Shown piece by piece: positions 6,123 to 13,807 of a stretch of DNA of 49,425 nt. Positions within the stretch are counted from its first letter, which is position 1. Each line of letters begins with the position of its first letter. Position numbers and translations under genes: made by a program. Under the pieces are notes generated by a model. The model ran no database searches, was not told the DNA's origin, and saw only the letters and a list, made by a program, of their open reading frames with translations. Origin of the DNA: a virus; IMG/VR virus record IMGVR_UViG_3300042894_005638, positions 1 through 49,425 of that record, one strand, 5' to 3'.

Positions 6123-6703
6123 TTTAATTTATCCTTTTCAATCATTTTTATACGATCATCGTGATATTTTCTAACAATACTTTTTAGAGTAGAAAACCAT
6201 TCTGTTTTACCAATATTGGTGAATATTGGTGCTTTATTCATGTTAGATATTTGTAATTGTCCTTTACCTAATGAACCAACCCTCAACATATCAAAAGATA
6301 ATTCCCACACATATTTAACGTCAATTGATTCTATATTAACTAATTTATCACTTACACGGTAAGAAACAAAAACATAGATTAGGTTTCCATTTTTGGAAAG
6401 TAATAATTTTCTCAACTTCTCAACAGATGTAAGATTAGGCATAGAAAATGAACTATCTACATTATGAGACTTTGTATCTATATAATATTTAATATCATCA
6501 TTATCAATAACTGTAACATCCTCTATAGATTTTTTACTTCTAGGTTCCAAACACTTTTTTATATTTTCATCATCACTTAATGACATTAAAATATTTTTCA
6601 CTTTGAATTCGATGATATCCCCAACGGTTCTTTGTTCGCCACCATCTTGGATTTCAAAATTAGTCATTTCTAAAAGTAGTTTTTGTTCGATTAAATTTTT
6701 CAT
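6113..6703 (-). CDS. Putative type II restriction endonuclease
   Basis: 196 aa. No family is recognised with certainty. A PD-(D/E)xK-like core can be seen: Glu in DIIEFKVKNI near residue 35, then EDVTVIDNDD followed by a strand with YIDTKSH (D-x-K) near 100. It overlaps the methyltransferase start by ten bases and shares its promoter, the normal layout of an R-M operon. The ATG at 6703 is preferred over the in-frame ATG at 6724, because the promoter element TATTTTTG at 6735-6728 would put the transcript start near or beyond 6724. Alternative: a control or accessory protein of the methylase. Confidence 0.5.
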   Translation of the reverse strand: MKNLIEQKLLLEMTNFEIQDGGEQRTVGDIIEFKVKNILMSLSDDENIKKCLEPRSKKSIEDVTVIDNDDIKYYIDTKSHNVDSSFSMPNLTSVEKLRKLLLSKNGNLIYVFVSYRVSDKLVNIESIDVKYVWELSFDMLRVGSLGKGQLQISNMNKAPIFTNIGKTEWFSTLKSIVRKYHDDRIKMIEKDKLKWV

Positions 6704-6727
6704 TTTGTTTATGTTTATTAGTTCATA

Positions 6728-6758
6728 CAAAAATAAGTAAAAAAATCAATTACACAAA
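6728..6758 (-). promoter_or_regulatory. Host-type promoter of the R-M pair
   Basis: Minus strand TTTG-N19-TATTTTTG, a full match to the Bacteroidota consensus, placed about 25 bases before the chosen start of the endonuclease-like gene. Confidence 0.7.
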
Positions 6759-6778
6759 ATTTAAATTAATTTTTTTTG

Positions 6779-6852
6779 TCCCCCCGACAGGACTCGAACC
6801 TGTACTCTTCCGATTAAAAGTCGGAAGCTTTAACCAATTAAGCTACGAGGGG
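6779..6852 (-). tRNA. tRNA-Lys (UUU)
   Basis: Acceptor CCCCUCG/CGGGGGG, D arm GCUU/AAGC, anticodon stem UCCGA/UCGGA with loop CUUUUAA (anticodon UUU), T arm ACAGG/CCUGU, discriminator A. Its 5' ten bases overlap the end of the HNH gene at 6843-7430. Confidence 0.9.
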
Positions 6853-7430
6853 TTTTGTTTGTCATACTTGTCACTTTCCATAACAATTGTTTTTATTTGT
6901 TTATTTAATTTATTTCTATATTCATCAATTTTTCCCATAATCTCATCTTTATATCTTGAATGGGCATACTGATGATGTGTCGGACATAACGGTATCAAAT
7001 TTTCAATTGAATTGTTATTGTGGTTTTCGTCATAATGATGAACAGCAACTATTTTATTCTCACCACATACAACACACTCCTTTTTATGGTGTTCAAAACA
7101 AATTCTTCTATAATGGTTTTTATCTCCTGAAATATTCCCATAATTTGGGTTATTTTCCCCTGATCTGAAATATGTGTTTGAACAAGAATAAGAACAAGTA
7201 GTTTTTTCCCTTTTATGATTAATCATAGTTTCAAATTTATTTCCACAGACTGGACAATCTTTTATTTTTCTTTCATACAAAAAAGGACGTTTACTTAAAT
7301 GTGTTATATCAATATTATTTTCATTTACATATTTATGAAACTTTCTTCTTGATGTCCCATTATCATATCCATATAATGAAATGATTGCCTGTGATTTTGT
7401 TTTACTATTTTTAATTAATTCATTTTCCAT
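6843..7430 (-). CDS. HNH endonuclease
   Basis: 195 aa. An N-terminal helical segment is followed by a Cys4 knuckle (CPVCGNKF...CSYSCSNTYF), then an HNH core: CVVCGENKIVAVHHYDENHNNN, IENLIPLCPTHHQYAHS, with the His-His pair, Asn and final His expected for a beta-beta-alpha metal nuclease. The ATG at 7430 is chosen because a TATTTAT box lies just upstream, while earlier in-frame starts would run across tRNA-Pro. The stop codon TAG lies inside the 5' end of tRNA-Lys, so gene and tRNA overlap by ten bases. Likely a free-standing homing endonuclease. Confidence 0.82.
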   Translation of the reverse strand: MENELIKNSKTKSQAIISLYGYDNGTSRRKFHKYVNENNIDITHLSKRPFLYERKIKDCPVCGNKFETMINHKREKTTCSYSCSNTYFRSGENNPNYGNISGDKNHYRRICFEHHKKECVVCGENKIVAVHHYDENHNNNSIENLIPLCPTHHQYAHSRYKDEIMGKIDEYRNKLNKQIKTIVMESDKYDKQNPS

Positions 7431-7493
7431 ATAAATAAATATCATCATTTGTCGTAAAAACCACATTTGTCCAAAAGTTTTATATACGATAGT

Positions 7494-7562
7494 CGAATGT
7501 GTACGAATCGAACGTCTCCCGAATGTCCCAAACATCCTGTGCAACCATTACACCACACACTC
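7494..7562 (-). tRNA. tRNA-Pro (UGG)
   Basis: Acceptor GAGUGUG/CACAUUC, anticodon stem GGAUG/CAUUC with loop UUUGGGA (anticodon UGG with G37, typical of Pro). The T stem is weak (three pairs) although the loop UUCGAUU is canonical. Confidence 0.82.
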
Positions 7563-7574
7563 GTTATTTTTTTG

Positions 7575-7660
7575 AGGAAGAAGTAGGTGTCGATCCCAAT
7601 ACCCGTCAAGGTACCGCCCGTTTTCAAGACGGGGTCACAGGCCGCTGTGATTCATCTTCC
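7575..7660 (-). tRNA. tRNA-Ser (UGA)
   Basis: Anticodon stem CCCGU/ACGGG with loop CUUGAAA (anticodon UGA), class II variable arm (GGUACC...GGGUAU). Odd points: the acceptor has a mismatch at the seventh pair, the discriminator is U rather than G, and the T arm pairs poorly. It may be weakly functional. Confidence 0.75.
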
Positions 7661-7666
7661 TTATTG

Positions 7667-7737
7667 TTGTCTCGGCTGGACTCGAACCAACACACTCGGA
7701 GCCAAAATCCGATGCCCTGCCTTTAGGCTACGAGACA
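7667..7737 (-). tRNA. tRNA-Gln (UUG)
   Basis: Acceptor UGUCUCG/CGAGACA (U1-A72 as in Gln), anticodon stem UCGGA/UCCGA with loop UUUUGGC (anticodon UUG), T arm GUUGG/CCAGC, discriminator A. Confidence 0.88.
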
Positions 7738-7746
7738 ATTTAATGC

Positions 7747-7762
7747 CAATATGTCAAAGAAC
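7747..7762 (-). promoter_or_regulatory. boxA-like motif between tRNA genes
   Basis: Minus strand GTTCTTTGACATATTG, identical to 1759-1774, lying in the 37-base gap between tRNA-Thr and tRNA-Gln. No -7 element follows, so antitermination within a tRNA transcript fits better than a promoter. Confidence 0.5.
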
Positions 7763-7774
7763 GTTTTCTTTTTG

Positions 7775-7846
7775 AGGTCCTTGTCGGAACTGACCCGACA
7801 ACTCAACTTTACAAGAGTCGTATTTTTCCTGTTAAACTAAAGGACC
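7775..7846 (-). tRNA. tRNA-Thr (UGU)
   Basis: Acceptor GGUCCUU/AAGGACC, anticodon stem CGACU/AGUUG with loop CUUGUAA (anticodon UGU), T stem GUCGG/CCGAC. The T loop GUCAGUU departs from UUCRANY. Discriminator U. Confidence 0.82.
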
Positions 7847-7855
7847 AAATGTAAA

Positions 7856-7885
7856 ACAAAAAACCCGAACTTTTTTGGTTCGGGT
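7856..7885 (-). terminator. Intrinsic terminator
   Basis: Minus strand 8-bp stem ACCCGAAC/GTTCGGGT followed by TTTTTTG. It separates the tRNA block from the small ORF at 7918-8028 and the long proteins beyond. Confidence 0.85.
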
Positions 7886-7917
7886 CTTTCATTTTGTGGT
7901 TATAATTAAATGATACG

Positions 7918-8028
7918 TTATACCATAATTTTAGATGAAAAACCGCGAACCATACGAATCGTCTGATACGAAAGTAGCCAATTTTGACACGGGTTACTAA
8001 AGTTCTTATGTTTCATTTGTGTTTTCAT
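7918..8028 (-). CDS. Possible 36-aa basic peptide
   Basis: MKTQMKHKNFSNPCQNW... ends before the terminator at 7856-7885. A TATTTAT-type box lies about nine bases upstream of the ATG. The unit mirrors the one at 1828-1902. Coding is suggested by the promoter-ORF-terminator layout only; a small RNA is the alternative. Confidence 0.4.
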   Translation of the reverse strand: MKTQMKHKNFSNPCQNWLLSYQTIRMVRGFSSKIMV

Positions 8029-8119
8029 CGTTTTATAAATATGTTGTTTTTTCTAAAAATTCAAATTATGATACAAATATAGGTAATTTTTTTTAATTGA
8101 CAAGTGTTTTTAATAATTA

Positions 8120-9829
8120 TTATGCAACAACAGTATACTTGTCCCAATTTTTTAAGACACCTTGCATAAGGTTTGTATCATTATTTACACTATACCAACT
8201 TTTTGCTGGACCTATTTTACTTGTCCAATACTCATTTCCAAATTTTGCAAAGTAATTATTTTTACCTTTTCTTAAATCCCCAGCTTTAAGTATTTCTGCT
8301 TTTGACGCTAAGTTAGTCTTTTTCAGATAATTTTTATAATATTTTAATCCTTGTTCTGTTGCTTTAAGTGCTTTTTGTAATGGACCTCCTTTCCATCTAC
8401 TTAAAAATACACCATAATCACCAGCAAGTGCTTCTTTTACATTATTTTTTACTTTTTTCTGTAAAGCTTCTTTTTTAAAATCACTTAAACCTTTTCCGTC
8501 TACATAATCTTTGGCACTTTTTACAAATCCTTTTAAGTCACTATTAACACTATCTTTATATTTCTCAACTAACTTCATTGCTTTAGCCTCAACTTTATCT
8601 AATTTAGCACCTGTTGCAATCTTTTTTGAAATTTTATTCATTGTTTCAACACCGATGTTTTTTATCACTGGTATTCTACTTACAAATGGTAAAATTGATA
8701 AACCTAATGTTATTGCAGCTTCAGTTCCCTTACCTTCATAATAATAAATTCCTGCATCAATCGTTCCAATACCTGCAGCAATAATCGGTCCTGCTATTGG
8801 GATTAGATATGAAAAAACTTGTGCCAAGGCTAAAACATCGTGTATTGAAAAGACAAAGCCTCCATCTCCGACATAACTGACACCACATCCTCTTACCAAT
8901 GGTTTACTTCGGATTATACTCATTATCTTATATACATCTGTTGTTCCTGCAGAATCAACATATAGTCGTCCATATAAATTATACCAACCATCTTTTGAGT
9001 AATATGTCTTAGTAGTAAAATTGTTTTTTATATCTTTCATAAAATCAACACCACCCCAAATCATGTCCGCAGAATAAAATCCCCAAAACATATCACTGAA
9101 GTCATCTGGTTGTCCTGAAATATTCTGTTGTCCACCATTTTTTCCTCTAAAATTTTTCCATAAAGTCTCAAAACTAGAAAAATCATAAGAATTTAATAAC
9201 TGATTATCATATCTTAAACCGTTAGCCGATTTATTTTCCCTTAATCCAACACCAAAACAGTTGTTTATAGTTCCCTCACCCTTTCCGTTATTAAATCTAT
9301 TCTCAAATATCATCCTATTTATTTTTTGCATTGACATAAATGCCGCAATATTAAAATGTTGTGATGCCGAATCTGCTTTAGCATCCCACCCTAACATACC
9401 CTGATCTTTTAGAAACTGTTTATTTCTTGTATAATCTTCACTATATATGTATTTTACTGGTGAGTTACTCGCATCTTTAAAAAGACTACCCTCAAGTCTT
9501 CTCTCTTTTAATGTTTTACTGTCCTCTACGTATTTTTTATTGAAGTAGGCGTTTAGTTTTTCAACTAATTTTAAATCACTTACACCATTATATGGTGGTT
9601 TACTTGTTGTTGACCAAAATAATTTAGCAAAAACTTGTTTTTTTGTTTTTGGACTATACATTTGTGAGTTCTTAATGATAGAATAGTTCTTACCATCTTT
9701 AATTGGATTAGTGAAAGTTACTGCGGTGCCTTTAAAATCATCGCTATTTGCATTCAGAACCCAAGTAAAGTGTGGACTTGATTCAAGTAACAAATAATTA
9801 TATTGACTTTCACTAATCAAAATTTTCAT
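8120..9829 (-). CDS. Leader-bearing large virion-type protein A, 569 aa
   Basis: Starts with MKILISESQYNYLLLE/S, the MKIIITESQY leader ending in an LLE site. Residues 20-320 show no family I know; two short W/Y-rich stretches recur (FWGFYSADMIWGG, DGWYNLYGRLY). Residues 328-392 form a hydrophobic Gly/Ala-rich module (IPIAGPIIAAGIG, then YYEGKGTEAAITLGLS, then PVIK) that also appears in the proteins at 9862-11517 and 17607-20027. The C-terminal third is Lys-rich and helical. A TATTTAT box ends four bases before the ATG. Inference: packaged in the capsid and ejected with DNA, the hydrophobic module helping it cross a membrane. Confidence 0.8.
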   Translation of the reverse strand: MKILISESQYNYLLLESSPHFTWVLNANSDDFKGTAVTFTNPIKDGKNYSIIKNSQMYSPKTKKQVFAKLFWSTTSKPPYNGVSDLKLVEKLNAYFNKKYVEDSKTLKERRLEGSLFKDASNSPVKYIYSEDYTRNKQFLKDQGMLGWDAKADSASQHFNIAAFMSMQKINRMIFENRFNNGKGEGTINNCFGVGLRENKSANGLRYDNQLLNSYDFSSFETLWKNFRGKNGGQQNISGQPDDFSDMFWGFYSADMIWGGVDFMKDIKNNFTTKTYYSKDGWYNLYGRLYVDSAGTTDVYKIMSIIRSKPLVRGCGVSYVGDGGFVFSIHDVLALAQVFSYLIPIAGPIIAAGIGTIDAGIYYYEGKGTEAAITLGLSILPFVSRIPVIKNIGVETMNKISKKIATGAKLDKVEAKAMKLVEKYKDSVNSDLKGFVKSAKDYVDGKGLSDFKKEALQKKVKNNVKEALAGDYGVFLSRWKGGPLQKALKATEQGLKYYKNYLKKTNLASKAEILKAGDLRKGKNNYFAKFGNEYWTSKIGPAKSWYSVNNDTNLMQGVLKNWDKYTVVA

Positions 9830-9861
9830 ATATATAAATATATTTTACCATGAAAAAAATA

Positions 9862-11517
9862 TTAACCCCTATCTCTCTTTGTTTGTTTTGTTACGGCACT
9901 TGTTACATAACCTGATTTTTTAGGTTGTGATGTTGCCGCTAAACTTGGTGCTTGAATTGCCTGTTGAGCTGTAGCCGGAGGTGCTGGATTTGCTCCTTGT
10001 TTGGCAAAATGTTTAACAGTTGTACTACCTTTTGTAGGCACACCTGCATAGTTGATAAGAAAATCCCTTCCTTTACTTATGAGTTCATTTTTAGCAACAT
10101 CCGTCAAACCTTCAGATGTTGATGAGTTGAAGTTCTTTTTGAATCCTTGGGTTTGTTGTTGCCACCAACTTCCAGCTGTCTCATTTTTTGCTGTTTGTAT
10201 TTCAGCTTTTATTTTATTTTGATATTTTAAAATATCTTTCCATAATTTACCTTCTGCTTTATCTAAAGGTAGTTTAGATATTATTTTTTTACTCAATGTT
10301 TTGAATGTTGCATCGGCATACTTTTTTACAAAAGGTAGTTTAGACGCTAAAGGTAAAAAACTTAACACAAAGGTAACTGTTGCCATACCAGGTTTTCCTT
10401 CTTTATAGTATCTTGCGGCTTCAGTCGTACCTAATGCAATAAAAAGTGGTATTGCAAAAGGTCCTGTGAATGCTGCGGCAATATTAGCAAGAAAATACTG
10501 ATTATGTTTGTCTGATAACCAATCAGTGACAGGTTTTACTACTTCTACATATCGCTCATAACTACAATCAAATATAGGTTTTGTACTTATTTGTGATAAA
10601 ACCTCACCTAATTTATCATTACCATATAATCCTTGCCAAAAAGAATAGTAACCATCAGGAAATAATGGTGTTTTGTACCCTTTTGATTTATCTTTTAGGG
10701 TATTCGCATCTTTAACTAAATCTGAATATTTAGCTATGAACTCTATACCCATATAAACACCAGCATATCCTTTTTTATACTTGGCTTTAAACATTTTTTT
10801 ACCTTTTTCGGCTAAACTTCTACCTGTGGCATTACTAAAATCAACCACTCTACTTGAATCTGTCCTCTCTATTGTACTCCCTGGTTTTATATATTGTTTT
10901 TCAGTTGATTGATCATAAGACATACACCCTGTATTACCATTTGTAACTCTTTCTATTCTTAATGTCACCATTCTCAATGCTTGTAAAACAACTAATGCAG
11001 TATGATGGTTTTGATTAACTGGTATTTCTATTTGTTGTTGATCAACATTAAAAAACCCTTTACTCATCAACCATTTTTTTTGATATTCAAAGGCCACACT
11101 TTGTGAGTATGGTACGGTTTCACCTTTTGTATTTTTGTAGGTTGATGTTTTATCGTATTTGTTAGTTAAAGATTTTTTATCTAAATTTGCTTGACCACAC
11201 ACTTTGGATAATAACACATTTGATAAAGTTTTTGATTTTTCAGTACCATTTGCATTTGATGGTCTATTATAAAATCTTCCAGTACCACAATAGAATATTG
11301 TTGACGGAACATTTTTCCCACCCTCAATTCTGTCTACAGATGCAATATTTTTATTATTCCAATAGTGTGCGGTAAATTTTGTTCCTTTTGGTATTTTTAT
11401 TTTATTACCACTATCTGATGTAAAATAATTATCCTGTGTAGTCGTATAAGTGGCATTTGTTTCTGTTGCTTCACTTATAATTTTTTTTAATTGACTTTCT
11501 GTAATAACTATTTCCAC
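9862..11517 (-). CDS. Leader-bearing large virion-type protein B, 551 aa
   Basis: Begins at a GTG codon; the first residues (M)EIVITESQLKKIISE/A match the leader family and end at an ISE site. A GATATTTAT box lies about 14 bases upstream. The central part (residues about 335-405) repeats the hydrophobic module of its downstream neighbour at 8120-9829, with the shared pattern YYxEGK...LSxLPxxSxxPxxK, so the two are distant paralogues. The C terminus is Ala/Pro/Gln-rich and probably disordered (PAPPATAQQAIQAP). It precedes the 8120-9829 gene by 32 bases, which contain that gene's own promoter box. Confidence 0.8.
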   Translation of the reverse strand: MEIVITESQLKKIISEATETNATYTTTQDNYFTSDSGNKIKIPKGTKFTAHYWNNKNIASVDRIEGGKNVPSTIFYCGTGRFYNRPSNANGTEKSKTLSNVLLSKVCGQANLDKKSLTNKYDKTSTYKNTKGETVPYSQSVAFEYQKKWLMSKGFFNVDQQQIEIPVNQNHHTALVVLQALRMVTLRIERVTNGNTGCMSYDQSTEKQYIKPGSTIERTDSSRVVDFSNATGRSLAEKGKKMFKAKYKKGYAGVYMGIEFIAKYSDLVKDANTLKDKSKGYKTPLFPDGYYSFWQGLYGNDKLGEVLSQISTKPIFDCSYERYVEVVKPVTDWLSDKHNQYFLANIAAAFTGPFAIPLFIALGTTEAARYYKEGKPGMATVTFVLSFLPLASKLPFVKKYADATFKTLSKKIISKLPLDKAEGKLWKDILKYQNKIKAEIQTAKNETAGSWWQQQTQGFKKNFNSSTSEGLTDVAKNELISKGRDFLINYAGVPTKGSTTVKHFAKQGANPAPPATAQQAIQAPSLAATSQPKKSGYVTSAVTKQTKRDRG

Positions 11518-11546
11518 AAGTATGTTTCTTTATAAATATCAATTTA

Positions 11547-11648
11547 TTAAGAAAGTGAATTTGTATAATATGAAATTTCTTGCAAGTAAGAGTCGTAATA
11601 TTCTGAATTTATAAACTCATTATGTATTTGTTCAAAAATGTCATCCAT
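11547..11648 (-). CDS. Small 33-aa acidic protein
   Basis: MDDIFEQIHNEFINSEYYDSY... begins four bases after the stop of the 59-aa gene upstream, so the two are probably cotranscribed. No family recognised. The packing and amphipathic composition favour a real gene. Confidence 0.5.
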   Translation of the reverse strand: MDDIFEQIHNEFINSEYYDSYLQEISYYTNSLS

Positions 11649-11652
11649 AACT

Positions 11653-11832
11653 TTATATTTTTTTTACTTCGTATTTATGTCCAGAATCAGAGTTTGCTTG
11701 AAATATTTCACATATTTTTTCAGCATCTTTTTCTTTGTCAAACTCCCAAACTTCATTATCTGAATTTAATAAAATAACAGGAAGTGTTTTACCTGTTTTC
11801 GTATTCTCAATGTGTTTAATTATACAATACAT
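11653..11832 (-). CDS. Small conserved-type phage protein, 59 aa
   Basis: MYCIIKHIENTKTGKTLPVI at the start, GHKYEVKKI at the end. The layout resembles small hypothetical proteins I know from marine phages (start, NTKTGK, a DSGxKYEV ending), but no function is known to me. It has a full host-type promoter, so it belongs with the early-like genes rather than with the leader genes around it. Confidence 0.75.
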   Translation of the reverse strand: MYCIIKHIENTKTGKTLPVILLNSDNEVWEFDKEKDAEKICEIFQANSDSGHKYEVKKI

Positions 11833-11845
11833 ATTTTTCTTTTTA

Positions 11846-11877
11846 CAAAGTTAACAATTTAGAAGTATTAAATCAAA
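11846..11877 (-). promoter_or_regulatory. Host-type promoter of the 59-aa gene
   Basis: Minus strand TTTG-N20-TAACTTTG, with the -7 element at 11853-11846 and the ATG 13 bases further on. Confidence 0.75.
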
Positions 11878-11879
11878 TT

Positions 11880-13646
11880 TTATTTGTCTCTGACAATAAC
11901 ATTTGATTTCCTTGGTAAAACATTTTTTACTTTACCTTTTTCAATCACCCTGTTTGATTCACTCACAACATCACCGCTTGTATTATTTGTATTTGTGTTA
12001 TTATTTGTTTGTTGTCTATTAGAACCCTGAAATTTACTTCTATCAAATAAACCTCCTACTTTTTTTGGTTCTTCTATTATTTGTTGTGGTTCGTCCCATG
12101 TGAAAAAAGTCTCCTTTGGTGTTGTTGTTTTGAACGTAACAACATTTGTTCCGTTGATAGTTGTAAAAGGGGCTGTCGTCATTTTAGTAAGTGGTCCTGC
12201 GAAAGTTTTACTTTTTGATATTTTTACGTATTCAGCTCGTAATTTTGATTTCATACCCGTATCAGGTCTACTTGTTAATCCTTTTTGGTGTACTCTACGA
12301 TAGAAACTAATATAATTTGAGGAACCTACTTTCACATCACTTTTATATATTCTACCCATAAAATCAGAATCTGCTGCGCACATCCAAGGTTCAAAACCAT
12401 TCATATAATGAAAAACATCTCTTTTTATTGCAAAAACACCTTCACTTAAAACTTTTTTAGTTGATGAATCATATTTTTGTCCATCCCTAAATTCTGAATA
12501 ATGTGGTTTCACACAATCAAATTTATTTAACCCTTTTAGTATTTCATCAATCATATTATCTTTCATTATGTCATCTGACGCAAAGAATAAAATGTTTTGA
12601 GAATCCACAATACGAGAAAGTGAATTGAAGACTGTGTAAGGTCCTTTATTTTCCTCAAAGTAATAAATTTTGAACTCTTTTGGGAATTTATTTATCTCAA
12701 AAAACCTTTTTGATTCCTCACACCCATCAATTCCAACTAAAATCTCAACATTATAATTCTTAATTGCTTTTGATATTGAGTTAAAACATTCTTTTATAAA
12801 TTCTACGTTTTGGTACGTGGCAATTATAATTGATAAATCTTTTTCTACATTTGGTTTCTTTTTTGTTTTAACCCAATTTATCACATTTTCATTCCATCCT
12901 AAATTGTCAACTGGAATATCTACAATGGAGAATATATTTGGTTTATCATCAAAAAAACTTTCTCTTGATAAACTTATATTATTAAAACCATGTGTATCAA
13001 CACTATCATTATATATTTCCTCATCAAAATATCTTCTAAATGATTTGTTTGTTTTTTTACAATTTGTAATCACATGATTATAGATAAACCCATCAATACC
13101 CTTCTTCAAACTTGAATTTGGTAGGTTTTTTATGTGTTGCGTTCTTAACGACATATTAAGGTTTGTTAATCCATTGTAGTCATAGAGAATAACTCTTTTA
13201 CTAATGAATGAATAAAAGTAACCTTTTGTTTGATCATACCAATCAAAGTTTTCTGTTACAATCTTATCAAAACTTGTTTTTAATCTTCTTTTAGGTGAAT
13301 AACAATCTGCCGCATGCAACATAAAACATTCAGACGACGGACTTACATTTCTTCCAATCTCAATCCATTTTTGTACTAATGTTACCTTATCTGTGTTATC
13401 TATGTGTAGAATTTTAACACACCCAACTGATTTTAGTTTTTCAATATATTGTAAAAATAATTCAGGAAAAACAGATTGTTCGTGTCTTTCTTCATAAACT
13501 ATTAATTCCCACTCAAAATCAATATCTATTTGTTCTGATAAACTCTCAAGAGCAATCCATGCAACTTCTTTTCCATTGTATACAGGAAGTGCTACCGTTA
13601 ATTTGGGGTTTCCGTTAAGATTTAGAATTTGATTTAATTTAACCAT
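11880..13646 (-). CDS. Double-domain family 2 glycosyltransferase
   Basis: 588 aa. The first GT-A domain starts near residue 12 (KLTVALPVYNGKEVAWIALESL) with a DxD-like HAADCY near 110. The second begins near residue 268 (LSIIIATYQNVEFIKECFNS) with FFASDDIMKDN as its DxD-type metal site and a later AADSDFMGRIYK. Together they would move sugars onto an acceptor. Residues 540 onward are a Gln/Asn/Thr-rich tail (NRQQTNNNTNTNNTSG). The ATG at 13646 is preferred over 13700, as the TATTTAT box lies inside the longer version. Possible roles: glycosylation of virion proteins, DNA or host glycans; target not predictable. Confidence 0.85.
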   Translation of the reverse strand: MVKLNQILNLNGNPKLTVALPVYNGKEVAWIALESLSEQIDIDFEWELIVYEERHEQSVFPELFLQYIEKLKSVGCVKILHIDNTDKVTLVQKWIEIGRNVSPSSECFMLHAADCYSPKRRLKTSFDKIVTENFDWYDQTKGYFYSFISKRVILYDYNGLTNLNMSLRTQHIKNLPNSSLKKGIDGFIYNHVITNCKKTNKSFRRYFDEEIYNDSVDTHGFNNISLSRESFFDDKPNIFSIVDIPVDNLGWNENVINWVKTKKKPNVEKDLSIIIATYQNVEFIKECFNSISKAIKNYNVEILVGIDGCEESKRFFEINKFPKEFKIYYFEENKGPYTVFNSLSRIVDSQNILFFASDDIMKDNMIDEILKGLNKFDCVKPHYSEFRDGQKYDSSTKKVLSEGVFAIKRDVFHYMNGFEPWMCAADSDFMGRIYKSDVKVGSSNYISFYRRVHQKGLTSRPDTGMKSKLRAEYVKISKSKTFAGPLTKMTTAPFTTINGTNVVTFKTTTPKETFFTWDEPQQIIEEPKKVGGLFDRSKFQGSNRQQTNNNTNTNNTSGDVVSESNRVIEKGKVKNVLPRKSNVIVRDK

Positions 13647-13702
13647 AAAAAAAGCTTTGGTATAATAATAAATTGTTACCTTTAATAAATAAATAGACAT
13701 TA

Positions 13703-13730
13703 AAACAAAATAGGAACCAACGTTCCTACT
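13703..13730 (-). terminator. Terminator after the 13808-15718 gene
   Basis: Minus strand stem TAGGAAC/GTTCCTA with a short loop, followed by TTTTG TTTT. It would end the multi-gene transcript running down from 17552 or 21854. Confidence 0.65.
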
Positions 13731-13807
13731 TTGTTAGATAATGAACACCTCCCTTCTTCTAGATGGTTTATCCTTGTCAAACAACTACGTTCAACAAGTG
13801 TCCTAAA

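Noticed and set aside
1265-7762. The 16-mer GTTCTTTGACATATTG as a simple -35/-33 promoter box
   Set aside because: Of the three 16-mer copies only the one at 1759 has a TAnnTTTG at a suitable distance; the copy at 7747 is followed by a tRNA gene without a -7 element, so boxA is the better reading.
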